DNA of 64,000 nucleotides from Shewanella chilikensis (GCF_002836945.1 NZ_NIJM01000010.1:1-64000), one strand, 5' to 3'. Shown: positions 50,430 to 58,624, numbered from the stretch's first letter. Notes: generated by a model not told the origin, from the sequence alone. Program-made: numbers and translations.

Positions 50430-52405
50430 AGCCAGCCTCCACCGGACGTTTTCAGCCAGCCATTGCTCTCGCTGGATTTTGTTTTTTGGGGTTTGGGTTT
50501 TGGTTGGGTATGCTCAGGCTCAGGTTCACTTTCCTGACTTACGGCCTGCAGGCTTAGCTTTTCGAGATCTATGCCGAAACGCTCAATGGCGATATAGAGC
50601 GCGGCCAGGGCATACACAAAGCAGTCCAGCGCTTCATTACGGCGATTCCCGTTGTCCCAGCGATAAACTATCTTGCCGTCCCTACGCTGAGGGATCTTGC
50701 GTTCTGATGTCAGTTGCTGCAGCTCGGTTTCATCGCAGATACTGTCATCCATTGGTAGGTGGATGGCATTTGCCTTCGGAACAGATGGATCAGGCTGGAT
50801 TAACAAGTGAGACATCAGCTGTTCTTTGGCACCATCGGTACCAATTTCAGTTAGGTAAACTCCTTTGCGATTTCGCTTGCGAGGGAAATTGGCAATAGGC
50901 TTGCCATAGGTTTTTGCACCAAAGATAGGGATAACCCTTTGGATACCCATACGCTTTGACATTGAGACAACTGTATCGTGGTAGTGACCACCGGTATCCC
51001 AACAAATAATCCCGATGTTCAAAATGATTCCATCGGCACGGGTATAAGTTCTATTTAACCTATCTTCAACCCTGCCCAGTAGTTCATTGTCATCAGGACG
51101 GCCGTGAAGAATGAATCGATCAATCAACCACTTTTCTTTGTTGGCTCCCCAGCCCCAAATTCTGCCTTCATAGCGATTGTCTTGAGTATCAACACCTGCT
51201 GTGAGATAAACGACACGCTGCGGCATCTTGCCATCCGGATACATTTCCCGGCGGCGAAGAAGATCTTCCCATTCCAGCTTTTCGCCGGTGTCATCATCCC
51301 AGGGTTGGCCTAGCTTGGTATTGACGAATGTTTGCAGCTTTTCTTTGTCGTCCTTGGCCTTGTAGAAGTCGGTCACCAACTTTCGCCAACTTGAAAGGGG
51401 GTTGTAGGCCGACCAAATGTAGATAGCTATGTTTTCAGGGGTGGCTATCTCGCGGCCTTCGCTGTCGAAGAACGCCAGAAAATCTCTAGTCCAGATGCCT
51501 GTTTTTTCGCAAATCCACTTGGCATCAGGGTGTTCCTGCATGGCCGTGAGGCATTTGTTTTCGATTACGCAGGCGCAGTGTTCACACAGGTAATAGGCGG
51601 TTTTGGGGTCGTCCCCATGCCACTTGATACCAAAGGGCTCGTCTTTGCCACCCCACTTAAGCCGCTGTAACTCACCGCAATGAGGACACGGCAAATAGAA
51701 ATGAAAATGGTGAGGGCTTTCGCTGCAGGCCTTCTCCATTTGACAGCGGCCAAGTATCTTTGGCGTTGAACCACGGATAGACTTTGGAAACACCGACAAC
51801 TCAACTCGAGTATCACCAAGCCCGGTAGCGTTGCCTTCATGCTCAATGGATTCATCGAAGCCGGCCAACTCATCGTAAATCACATCATCGGTTGATATTT
51901 CACGATAGTTGGCAGCAGCCGTGCCACCTCGAACCATCAAGGTTTTGCCGTTGGAAAACATCTTATCTTCCAACGTGCTGTCTTTATGCTTCTTCCCCAG
52001 CCATGGCGCAAGAGCGCGCCATACTGGAATGTCCCGGATAGCCGTTTCAACGTGCTTCTTCATAAAGCTGACGGCTTGCTTATCGCGGGGCTGATAGATA
52101 AGCACATTGCGCTTTTTGTGCTCTATCTTATAGCTGGCATTGGCCATCAGCATTTTGGTGTAACCAACCCGCGCCGACTTCATCACATTCAGAGTGGTGA
52201 TCAGGTCGTTACCCATGGCATTGAGAATGCCAACCTGGAACGGCAGACTCTTCCACTTACCCTCTGAGTAACTGGACTCAGACGACATATAAAAATGCTC
52301 ATCGGCGTACTCAGCGCATGTCATCCTTGGCGGGCGCCACATGGCTTTGAGTCCAGCAGTAACCGCAGCTTTCAGATTGTTAATCTGTGCTGCGGAGATA
52401 TTCAT
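50426..52405 (-). CDS. Terminase large subunit (GpA type)
   Basis: 659 residues, lambda gpA-like. N-terminal ATPase: MKSARVGYTKMLMANASY in the Walker A region and DDVIYDELAGFDESIEHEG around Walker B. A Cys-rich zinc loop (PCPHCGELQRL and YYLCEHCACVIE) follows, then a C-terminal nuclease domain (YLTAGVDTQDNRYEGRIWGW). It cuts and pumps DNA into the capsid. GpA-type terminases usually cut at cos sites, which supports cohesive ends for this phage. Confidence 0.93.
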   Translation of the reverse strand: MNISAAQINNLKAAVTAGLKAMWRPPRMTCAEYADEHFYMSSESSYSEGKWKSLPFQVGILNAMGNDLITTLNVMKSARVGYTKMLMANASYKIEHKKRNVLIYQPRDKQAVSFMKKHVETAIRDIPVWRALAPWLGKKHKDSTLEDKMFSNGKTLMVRGGTAAANYREISTDDVIYDELAGFDESIEHEGNATGLGDTRVELSVFPKSIRGSTPKILGRCQMEKACSESPHHFHFYLPCPHCGELQRLKWGGKDEPFGIKWHGDDPKTAYYLCEHCACVIENKCLTAMQEHPDAKWICEKTGIWTRDFLAFFDSEGREIATPENIAIYIWSAYNPLSSWRKLVTDFYKAKDDKEKLQTFVNTKLGQPWDDDTGEKLEWEDLLRRREMYPDGKMPQRVVYLTAGVDTQDNRYEGRIWGWGANKEKWLIDRFILHGRPDDNELLGRVEDRLNRTYTRADGIILNIGIICWDTGGHYHDTVVSMSKRMGIQRVIPIFGAKTYGKPIANFPRKRNRKGVYLTEIGTDGAKEQLMSHLLIQPDPSVPKANAIHLPMDDSICDETELQQLTSERKIPQRRDGKIVYRWDNGNRRNEALDCFVYALAALYIAIERFGIDLEKLSLQAVSQESEPEPEHTQPKPKPQKTKSSESNGWLKTSGGGWL

Positions 52406-52913
52406 CCAGATAATCCTCTATACGTTCCCCGATGCCTGACGCGATATTGCCCGCCTTGATGATTTCGGCGCGCATGGTTTCCAGTTGGTGTTCGTCGGTG
52501 TCGGGGTGTTGCCTTTTGACAGTGAGCGGTGCCTGGTCGAGGATTGGACCAATTTGCACCGCTATTTTGTTAAGAAGGAAAGTGGCGAAACCAACCTCTA
52601 CCACTAACTTTCGGTCCTTTTCGTTTTTAAGTTCTTGCCCGTCTGCCTGGGCCTTGGTCAGACGCCAGCGCTCAAAGTCGAGGTTTGGCTTTTCGGGATC
52701 ATCCTCTGGTACTGATGCAGCAAACTTTCGCTCGGCATGGCCTACTCTGTTGGCCACTACATCGGCCACGGAATATAAACTCTGACGGCCGTGCTTTTTG
52801 GTAACAGGAACTCCCCACTTATCGAATGCCGTGGTACTTATGCCCAGACTCTTGCACAGATCGGTTTTGTTCAGAAGAACGGCAGCGTCCTCCTGAGGTT
52901 TTATTCTGGCCAT
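52380..52913 (-). CDS. Terminase small subunit (Nu1-like)
   Basis: 177 residues with a winged-helix DNA-binding start (LLNKTDLCKSLGISTTAFDKW, SVADVVANRVGHAE), as in lambda Nu1 (181 residues). It binds the cos site and brings in the large subunit. Its end overlaps the large-subunit start by 26 bases. Directly upstream are lysis genes and no spacer, so the binding site is not immediately before it. Confidence 0.88.
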   Translation of the reverse strand: MARIKPQEDAAVLLNKTDLCKSLGISTTAFDKWGVPVTKKHGRQSLYSVADVVANRVGHAERKFAASVPEDDPEKPNLDFERWRLTKAQADGQELKNEKDRKLVVEVGFATFLLNKIAVQIGPILDQAPLTVKRQHPDTDEHQLETMRAEIIKAGNIASGIGERIEDYLDEYLRSTD

Positions 52914-53167
52914 TAACTGCCATCCAGTTTTTCCAGTTGTGCATTGAGCAGCTTTGTTTCCAAAGAGTGGCGCTCCGCATCCCGGCGATCACGCCTGAAT
53001 TGATAGAGCCAATTCACAGCCCAGGTAAAAAGTGCCAGCACTATACCCAGCAACACGGCAATATCGTTCAGCGTTAATGCGCCACCAATTGCACTGAGTA
53101 GCGATGACAGATAGCTGGCAATGCTGAATCCCTTTTGTGTAGCAGCATCACTGTTTATCAGACTCAT
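52913..53167 (-). CDS. Holin-like membrane protein
   Basis: 84 residues from ATG 53167, chosen for CAGGAGAAAG upstream over a longer frame. Two predicted membrane segments (about 17-32 and 36-54, the second IAVLLGIVLALFTWAVNWLY) and a highly charged C-terminal tail with RRDRRDAERHS, the plan of class II holins such as phage 21 S. It sets the time of lysis. One base overlaps the terminase small subunit. Confidence 0.8.
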   Translation of the reverse strand: MSLINSDAATQKGFSIASYLSSLLSAIGGALTLNDIAVLLGIVLALFTWAVNWLYQFRRDRRDAERHSLETKLLNAQLEKLDGS

Positions 53168-53435
53168 TGGCTTTCTCCTGTCGCCAGTTATGTAATGCCT
53201 GCCAATCCACATTGCAGCGAATCAGGGAAGCGATAAGCTTGTTGGAGTAGTTATAGAGATCGGGGTTGATTCGCCCCTGATAAACCGGGATTTCGCAGCT
53301 GCTCATCAGGGATTCCGGTGGCAGTACATACACTGTCTCTGTGACCGTTACCGTTCGCACAATAGGAGGTGTGCCAGAGCAGCCGGTTAAGCTGAGCAGG
53401 AACAGCAGTGACAGCCCAAGAAAGCGCTTCTTCAT
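53148..53435 (-). CDS. Outer-membrane spanin (Rz1-like lipoprotein)
   Basis: 95 residues from ATG 53435 (GAGGA upstream). Signal peptide KKRFLGLSLLFLLSLTG ends at lipobox Cys19, then a Pro-rich periplasmic part. Most of the first 60 codons are nested in another frame within the inner spanin gene, the lambda Rz/Rz1 arrangement. The o-spanin links to the i-spanin and disrupts the outer membrane at lysis. The rest extends beyond Rz to overlap the holin start. Confidence 0.85.
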   Translation of the reverse strand: MKKRFLGLSLLFLLSLTGCSGTPPIVRTVTVTETVYVLPPESLMSSCEIPVYQGRINPDLYNYSNKLIASLIRCNVDWQALHNWRQEKANESDKQ

Positions 53436-53784
53436 CTTCTGGATCCTCGAGTAGTTCTTTTGTCGCCTGTTCAACTGCTTCAGCATCAGCCGCAGACGCT
53501 AAGCGACTTCGCTCCCGTTCACCAAGCAACCGCGCCAGTTGGTTGGCATTGCGCCTGAGATCTGCTTTATCTTTCTCAGCCAGTAACAGGCTGGCCGTGA
53601 CCGAATCCAGATCAGTCTGCAATATGATTTGCTTTGATTCGGCTTTCTCGATGTTGCCATTGAGTGTGGCGACTTCAGCTTTCGAGAAGGACAACGCCAC
53701 GCCAAGCCCAACGCAGGCTAGGATCAAAACGCCAATCACGTAGAGTTGCGCGCTGCCAACTCCGCCTTTCAGTAATTTCAACAT
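53251..53784 (-). CDS. Inner-membrane spanin (Rz-like)
   Basis: 177 residues: one N-terminal membrane helix (LYVIGVLILACVGLGVALSF), then a long coiled coil (about 35-120, EVATLNGNIEKAESK... and LLAEKDKADLRRNANQLARL), as in i-spanins. Contains the o-spanin frame. Its start region overlaps the end of the endolysin gene. It spans from the inner membrane to the o-spanin. Confidence 0.82.
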   Translation of the reverse strand: MLKLLKGGVGSAQLYVIGVLILACVGLGVALSFSKAEVATLNGNIEKAESKQIILQTDLDSVTASLLLAEKDKADLRRNANQLARLLGERERSRLASAADAEAVEQATKELLEDPEDEEALSWAVTAVPAQLNRLLWHTSYCANGNGHRDSVCTATGIPDEQLRNPGLSGANQPRSL

Positions 53785-54259
53785 TGGTTAACTCCTGTAG
53801 ACAAAGTTCGCGCTCAGCGGAGCGGCGCTTTACAAGCCCGGGTAGGATCTCGCCTTTTGCATAGACCCAGCGGCTAAGTTCATTGCAGGCACCAGTGTGA
53901 TCACCTGCAAGCAGCTTCTTTCGTAGTGTTGACGTTCTGAACGCTTCGGCACCAACGTTATAGATGAACGACAGATAGGCGGCTTTCTCACTGTCAGTTA
54001 ATTGAACTGGAACCGTGTAGTGATGCAGTTGCCGGGCAGCAACATCTAAATCATCAGCGAGCTGCGCCAGGCATTGCTGCTCAGTAAAGAACTGGCCCAA
54101 CTCGAGTTCAGCACCTGTGTGCCCATAGCAGCTAGTTAGAATGCCAACGGGATCCACATAGGTTTCAAGAACGCGGCCCTCATGCTCAGCAATAAAAACG
54201 CCACCGGTTAGGGTGGCGCCAGATAAACCTGCAGCAATTAAATATTTCCGAAGACGCAT
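53675..54259 (-). CDS. SAR endolysin (lysozyme)
   Basis: 194 residues from ATG 54259; the frame is open further upstream. An N-terminal signal-anchor-release helix rich in Gly and Ala (LIAAGLSGATLTGGVFIA) precedes a T4/P21-type lysozyme domain with the catalytic triad as HEG (Glu27), DPVG (Asp36) and CYGHT (Thr48). It cleaves glycan strands after release from the membrane. The final 35 or so residues are an extension translated in a different frame over the start of the i-spanin gene, longer than P21 lysozyme (165). Confidence 0.88.
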   Translation of the reverse strand: MRLRKYLIAAGLSGATLTGGVFIAEHEGRVLETYVDPVGILTSCYGHTGAELELGQFFTEQQCLAQLADDLDVAARQLHHYTVPVQLTDSEKAAYLSFIYNVGAEAFRTSTLRKKLLAGDHTGACNELSRWVYAKGEILPGLVKRRSAERELCLQELTNVEITERRSWQRATLRDWRFDPSLRWAWRGVVLLES

Positions 54260-54353
54260 TTTTTGATCCACATGCCCCAAGACGCTTGTTTTTTGTTCAG
54301 AAGCCCCAATATCCACTGTGTGACAATTGGTCACGTACTATGAGTAAAAACAA

Positions 54354-54566
54354 ATGGCGACAAATATTCGCGGCAATAATGATGGTGAACACGGTGAGAA
54401 TGACTCTTACACAATCCATGGACGTGGAGTTGTTGACAGAGACACCCTGGTGAATGAAGTCAACAATGGTCAACACCCAAACCACCACGTCGTAAATGTG
54501 AACGGTCAAGAATACGTACGTTCAAACCCTGACTCTACTGAAAGTAACAATATAAACAAGGACTAA
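54354..54566 (+). CDS. DUF3892-like protein
   Basis: 70 residues. It has the pattern of DUF3892: a short charged start, GVVDRDTLVNEVNNGQ, VVNVNGQEYVRSNPDSTESN with the typical ending Asn pair. It is the only gene on the + strand inside the minus-strand late region, so it needs its own promoter; likely a cargo (moron) gene. Function of the family is unknown. A weak ribosome site precedes the ATG. Confidence 0.6.
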   Translation: MATNIRGNNDGEHGENDSYTIHGRGVVDRDTLVNEVNNGQHPNHHVVNVNGQEYVRSNPDSTESNNINKD

Positions 54567-54578
54567 GAGTCATTAGAT

Positions 54579-54776
54579 TTGAGTATTCAGCAGTTACTCA
54601 AATCACTTTTACATGTTTCTTCTACAAAACCTTCCCAGTTGACAATTGCGGTTTTGACTTCTGGCGAGCATGCCATAAACATAGCGATTTTCGGGGGGCA
54701 AAAAAAACCCTTTTCTGTCCGTTTTAGTCCTAGATCTGCCCCATTTGATAAAAGCGGTTTGAAAGTTGTGTGTTAA
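54579..54776 (+). CDS. Possible small second cargo gene
   Basis: 65 codons from a TTG start following AAGGAC. Same strand as the DUF3892 gene and ends just before a terminator. No family. Could be non-coding. Confidence 0.25.
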   Translation: MSIQQLLKSLLHVSSTKPSQLTIAVLTSGEHAINIAIFGGQKKPFSVRFSPRSAPFDKSGLKVVC

Positions 54777-54788
54777 CACACAAATAAA

Positions 54789-54814
54789 AAGCCCGCAGGA
54801 AAGGGCGCGGGCTT
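54789..54814. terminator. Terminator after the DUF3892 gene
   Basis: Perfect 8-bp stem AAGCCCGC (54789-54796) / GCGGGCTT (54807-54814) followed by CGGTTT on the + strand and TTTATTTG on the minus strand. It can stop both the + strand cargo transcript and the parA transcript. Confidence 0.75.
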
Positions 54815-55120
54815 CGGTTTACTAATGACAGGAGTCTAAATCTGTCACTGAAAGCCTAATACAAAACCAAACGTATGCAAAAGATCGGCGTGATCAAAAA
54901 AGGATCTGCAAAGTTGGTGTATCAGCGAACCATGAACCAGGCGAAAACCCATCAGCATTTTTACATTTACAATCAACAGATTGTGATACAGAGAAGGCAC
55001 CTTTTCTAGATGCCTATAATCAATGGTTATAAAACAACAACCAACCGCCAAAATTTTTCATATGTAGTGAAGGATTGCGAGTCCCCGCCCCCGCATGAGC
55101 AGCGACTGGAAGGACCCGAC
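54815..55120. other. Non-coding region with cos-like motif
   Basis: About 300 bases between the terminator and parA. A G-rich core on the minus strand, GGGGGCGGGGACTCGC (55077-55092 on the + strand as complement), resembles the lambda cosN segment GGGGCGGCGACCTCGC in length and base order. The rest is A+T-rich. With a GpA-type terminase about 2.7 kb downstream, a cohesive-end site here is plausible but unproven. Confidence 0.4.
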
Positions 55121-56149
55121 TCACTGAGCAACATTAACAACTGCAGTTGCTAATTTAACGAATGCTTTCTTAAAATCGTTTCGACTCTGGATCATAGTTT
55201 CAAGAACTTTGCCTACCTGATCAATTTGCTCTTCTGTTAATGCAAAGACAGGGACATTATGCTCTTGTGATTTGGCGATAAGGGAGTTGAAGTCTGATAT
55301 GTTTGCAAGATTGAAAGGCTCAGTGACAATTCCTACACGACTTTCAAACTCTTCCAAAGAAAGGGTCATATTACAAGCCTGTAGAGCTGGAACTAATGAT
55401 TTAATGATATCTGCATTAATCACGTCGATCCAGAGTTGAAAGGATTTAGCTGGCGATCCATTTCTTGGGCGATATTTTTGAGAAATATTTCCTATAAAAA
55501 CAGGTGGCATCTCAGGAAATCCATATTTCAACTCTGAGTTACGAAACTGAATAATATCTGAATTCCATTTAGGAAGAACATTACTTAGTGATTTGATTGC
55601 TTGAGCACAGAAGAAATCTGGCGCAGAAGGTACAATAAAATAATCACTCCCCATTAAAATACACTGATTCAATGTACCAACACTTGGACTCATATCAACC
55701 AGAATATAGTCAAATTTATATTCATCGCCAGTCATTCTCAGCATTGCAGAAATACATCCAGGTATATTTCGAATAGCTGGTAAAGCCTGACTGGTTGATA
55801 AAGCAACACTCATCTGTGTTTCAGCTTCAGATAGCTTTAAACTACCACACATCAATTTGAGGTTATCATTTGGAGTATCTAGTGGCTTACAAATCCGTAT
55901 AGGCCCCATGGAGCCATCAATTACAGGCTCAATACATGAAAAAATATCATGATCATTCCCTTTTTCATATAAGTTGGAGATATCGTCTATCGATTGATAT
56001 CCCAATACTAGCGCCGTCAAATTACATTGTGGGTCCGCATCCACAACAAGTGTCTTGTAACCCTGTTCTGCTAATGTCCAGCCAAGATTAAAAGTCGTCG
56101 TAGTTTTACTTACCCCACCTTTATGGTTAAATAAAGAAATAATTTTCAT
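55121..56149 (-). CDS. Orphan ParA-type ATPase
   Basis: 342 residues from ATG 56149, after AAGGG; an ATG at 56167 within the repeats is also in frame. Deviant Walker A HKGGVSKTTTTFNLGW, then VVDADPQCNLTALVLG and the DYILVDMSPSVGTLNQ Walker B region identify a ParA/Soj-type partition ATPase. There is no DNA-binding N-terminus as in plasmid SopA/ParA. No ParB gene is visible on either side. Lower G+C than the flanking genes suggests separate acquisition. Its place between Q and the lysis genes is unusual; a partition role would suit a plasmid-like state, but other ParA uses are possible. Confidence 0.8.
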   Translation of the reverse strand: MKIISLFNHKGGVSKTTTTFNLGWTLAEQGYKTLVVDADPQCNLTALVLGYQSIDDISNLYEKGNDHDIFSCIEPVIDGSMGPIRICKPLDTPNDNLKLMCGSLKLSEAETQMSVALSTSQALPAIRNIPGCISAMLRMTGDEYKFDYILVDMSPSVGTLNQCILMGSDYFIVPSAPDFFCAQAIKSLSNVLPKWNSDIIQFRNSELKYGFPEMPPVFIGNISQKYRPRNGSPAKSFQLWIDVINADIIKSLVPALQACNMTLSLEEFESRVGIVTEPFNLANISDFNSLIAKSQEHNVPVFALTEEQIDQVGKVLETMIQSRNDFKKAFVKLATAVVNVAQ

Positions 56150-56157
56150 GATTTCCC

Positions 56158-56190
56158 TTAATTGCATATTAATTGCATATTAATTGCAAT
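56158..56190. repeat. Three tandem 11-bp repeats at the parA start
   Basis: TTAATTGCATA, TTAATTGCATA, TTAATTGCAAT in direct contact, 33 bases in all. The repeat length is about one helical turn, so a protein bound to each would lie on one face. They overlap the end of the Q-like gene and the region just upstream of parA, fitting an operator or partition site. Confidence 0.85.
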
Positions 56191-56534
56191 TCAGCACGTC
56201 TCAACCAAAACAGGAACGTCTTGCAATTATCAAATCCCACAAGCGCCCAATTCCCTCTGCAGAAATACTGTGCCCGAATAGCCCGGCGGCAATCCGTGCT
56301 CAGTTTTTCAACCTTACGGTCATAACGTATCACGTTCGGTGGTGGTTTAATATGCATTTCGATCACACTAACCATATGAATCCGCAACTCTTTTAACTTT
56401 GCGCAAGTGCTACAATGGGCGTACCCTTTGCCATACTCATGCCTGAGCCACCAGTTAGCCCACGCGCGCAACTCAAGGCGGAGCTGCTTCATGTTCATCA
56501 GCGCTTCATGCTGCGCATCGTGATTATGCTGCAT
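56169..56534 (-). CDS. Q-like antitermination protein
   Basis: 121 residues. N-terminal helix with LRLELRAWANWWLRHEYGKGY and a second half CRRAIRAQYFCRGNWALVGF similar in plan to the phage antiterminator Q family (PF06530), which has a W-rich start and a helix-turn-helix-like C-terminus. Genes before the lysis and head genes are normally controlled by Q, and its place here fits that. The call is by pattern; moderately sure. Confidence 0.55.
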   Translation of the reverse strand: MQHNHDAQHEALMNMKQLRLELRAWANWWLRHEYGKGYAHCSTCAKLKELRIHMVSVIEMHIKPPPNVIRYDRKVEKLSTDCRRAIRAQYFCRGNWALVGFDNCKTFLFWLRRAELQLICN

Positions 56535-56751
56535 CGGCCATCCCTCTTAGGTTGAACAAGTCCAGGGCAAAAATATCAGCACAGATGGCGCAAAGGTCGT
56601 CATACGGTACCGGGCTTTGTCCCTTCTCCCAGCGCCGATAGGTTTTGACATTCACCCCGTAGGCGCTTGCCACTTCCTCCTGGGTCATTTGGCGCAATCT
56701 CCGACCCATTGCCAGCAGTTTTGCCCCTGATGCTGCCGCCGCTTTTGCCAT
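56524..56751 (-). CDS. XRE-family phage regulator
   Basis: About 75 residues from the inner Met (MAKAAAASG...). Clear helix-turn-helix: LRQMTQEEVASAYGVNVKTY followed by RRWEKGQSP. Overlaps Q by 11 bases. Could regulate late or parA transcription; role unknown. Confidence 0.75.
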   Translation of the reverse strand: MAKAAAASGAKLLAMGRRLRQMTQEEVASAYGVNVKTYRRWEKGQSPVPYDDLCAICADIFALDLFNLRGMADAA

Positions 56752-56808
56752 CCTAAAACGCCCCTTTTCGTGCAATTGCATCCTCTTTTGACAATGATGC
56801 AGTGATCA

Positions 56809-58062
56809 TCACAGCCACCCGCTTGCCATCTGACTTTGCCCGTTACCAAGATCTGAATGCGATCTAGGGATTATCTCGGGCGCGATCTGATTAAATCCGC
56901 GCTCAATCAAATACTGGTGATACTGCTCAAGTGCCTGGCTCACCCCTGCATTAAGGGATGACTGAACATAGGTACGCAAAAGCACTGGCAGAGAGTGATT
57001 AAGCAACAACTCACCGATAACGGTATCAATACCAATCTCAGCAATAATGGTGCGAAAAAGCCGCCTGATATCGTGTGAAGTGAAGTATTTAAAGCGAAGG
57101 CCAACAGACCAATCCTGAGCAGTACGCACAGCAATAGGCGCCTGACCACGGCCGGGGAACAGCCAGGCACGCTTGCCAACATTGGCCAACTGCCAGCGGC
57201 GGTAATGATCAATCAAAGCCCGGGCAGATTTGGTCAACGGCAACCGCAACTCATTACCGTTCTTGGTGTTTGACGGCGGTATCACCCAAACATCGCCGGT
57301 GAACTGGTCCCACCGAGCCTGGCGGGTTTCATTGATACGGGTCCCAAACATCATCATCAACACAAACAGCATGGCCTGAACCATCACAGTCTCTGATAAC
57401 AGCTTGAACAGCTCGCCAAGGTCAGAGTCATACAGCCTCGCATCCAAAGCCTTGGGCAGCCTCACACTGGGCTTGAATCCGGCCAAAGGGTTGCTATCGA
57501 GCAAGCGCAGCCCAGCGGCCGAACTGAACGCCGTCTTTAGCTTACTGACCACCTCCACCACATAGCGGGGCGAATACCCATCAGCCAGCATCGACTTAAC
57601 CAGCGCACTATCCAAATCACTCCAACTCAGTGATGCCAAAGGCAACTGCCCAGCCCTTGGGATCAAGTGTCTGGTAACTATCGAACGCACATTCCTGCGC
57701 CAACTCACGCTCATAGTCGTGTTATCCGCCACATGCCCGGCATACCAGGTAACCACATCAGCCACAGTCACAAACTGCCCAAACATAACCTCACCCCCGG
57801 CAGCTCGCTCGGCAAGAGTTGCCGGCAACTGCTCCAAAAACGTATCGATACACAGATCCGGCCAAGTGCCTACCTTGCGCCAGCGGGTCACGTTCTGCTC
57901 ATTGAACACCAGAAAAATACTCGCCTTGGTGCGCTCACCATTGGCCCGCAGCCTCACTGTCGGATACTGAGGATCCCGATAATCCCGGGTAACACCGCCG
58001 CTCAACCAACGGCGCAGCGGCGCCCGCTTCAGCTTGCCAACTTCAACACCGCTCGCCATCAA
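56809..58062 (-). CDS. Tyrosine recombinase in early region
   Basis: 417 residues. The N-terminal 90 residues resemble the arm-binding DUF4102 part of P4-type integrases (TVRLRANGERTKASIFLVF; WRKVGTWPDL). The catalytic domain has all active residues: Arg242 in GTRINETR, Lys267, His330 and Arg333 in SHDIRRLFR, His356, and Tyr365 in LLRTYVQSS. It starts in ATGA overlap with a winged-helix gene, so it is part of the early operon and not near an attachment site. It may be the integrase, or a resolvase or dimer-resolution enzyme of the phage in the place of lambda nin genes. Confidence 0.88.
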   Translation of the reverse strand: MMASGVEVGKLKRAPLRRWLSGGVTRDYRDPQYPTVRLRANGERTKASIFLVFNEQNVTRWRKVGTWPDLCIDTFLEQLPATLAERAAGGEVMFGQFVTVADVVTWYAGHVADNTTMSVSWRRNVRSIVTRHLIPRAGQLPLASLSWSDLDSALVKSMLADGYSPRYVVEVVSKLKTAFSSAAGLRLLDSNPLAGFKPSVRLPKALDARLYDSDLGELFKLLSETVMVQAMLFVLMMMFGTRINETRQARWDQFTGDVWVIPPSNTKNGNELRLPLTKSARALIDHYRRWQLANVGKRAWLFPGRGQAPIAVRTAQDWSVGLRFKYFTSHDIRRLFRTIIAEIGIDTVIGELLLNHSLPVLLRTYVQSSLNAGVSQALEQYHQYLIERGFNQIAPEIIPRSHSDLGNGQSQMASGWL

Positions 58063-58286
58063 GCCACCATCCTGTATTCATAGGTTTTGTTCGTACCCTG
58101 GCGAATGCGCTTCATCCGCTTTTCGGCGGGTAACTCCCGCCAACGGGCACTCAGAGCTGTTTCACTGTCAAAGCTGCCGAAACGGCGGCGGCACTCGTCC
58201 TGAACCTCAAACAGGGTCCACCATCTACCACCGCTCAAGATATCCTCCAGCCGCTGGCGCTGGGTTGTTGGCTTCTGGGTACTCAT
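58059..58286 (-). CDS. Small winged-helix protein
   Basis: 75 residues from ATG 58286 (CAGGAGGGC upstream). Sequence TQRQRLEDILSGGRWWTLFE and ALSARWRELPAEKRMKRI suggests a winged-helix DNA-binding protein. ATGA overlap with the recombinase gene after it. Confidence 0.6.
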   Translation of the reverse strand: MSTQKPTTQRQRLEDILSGGRWWTLFEVQDECRRRFGSFDSETALSARWRELPAEKRMKRIRQGTNKTYEYRMVA

Positions 58287-58624
58287 GCTGCCCTCCTGTT
58301 TCGATATTGAGTTGCGTACTCGTGCAACCAAGTGTTGGCGTCACGGCGTGAATCACGGTTACCGCGCCCGGCCATGTAACGGCGTTCATACTCACCACAA
58401 ACCCAATGCAGATCAGCCTCAGGTATCACCCGCAGTCGCTCGGCAATGAATGAGCGGTCAGAAGTGCCGCCGCGATAGTGGTAAAGCCTTGGGAACGTCA
58501 AATACGGATTGGCCGGGCTGCCAAGGGCAGGTTCACGGATCACCGCGCAATCATTCGCGGCCGGGCTGGCCACAATGCCGCTGTAAAAATCCGGGGCATC
58601 GGCCCCCAAATCATGCCGCCTCAT
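58283..58624 (-). CDS. Early phage protein of unknown role
   Basis: 113 residues from ATG 58624. Contains Tyr/Arg-rich segments (PYLTFPRLYHYRGGTSDRSF; VCGEYERRYMAGRGNRDSRR). Overlaps the helicase loader by 14 bases and the following gene by 4, so it belongs to the replication operon. No family recognised. Confidence 0.6.
   Translation of the reverse strand: MRRHDLGADAPDFYSGIVASPAANDCAVIREPALGSPANPYLTFPRLYHYRGGTSDRSFIAERLRVIPEADLHWVCGEYERRYMAGRGNRDSRRDANTWLHEYATQYRNRRAA

Noticed and set aside
54297..54509. Hydrophobic minus-strand frame opposite the DUF3892 gene
   Set aside because: The + strand frame has a recognisable family pattern; the hydrophobic frame has no good start site. It remains a minor possibility as a small membrane protein of the lysis region.
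56158..56190. Tandem repeats considered as a CRISPR-like array
   Set aside because: Repeats are 11 bases and abut without spacers; no cas genes. An operator or iteron set is the better reading.
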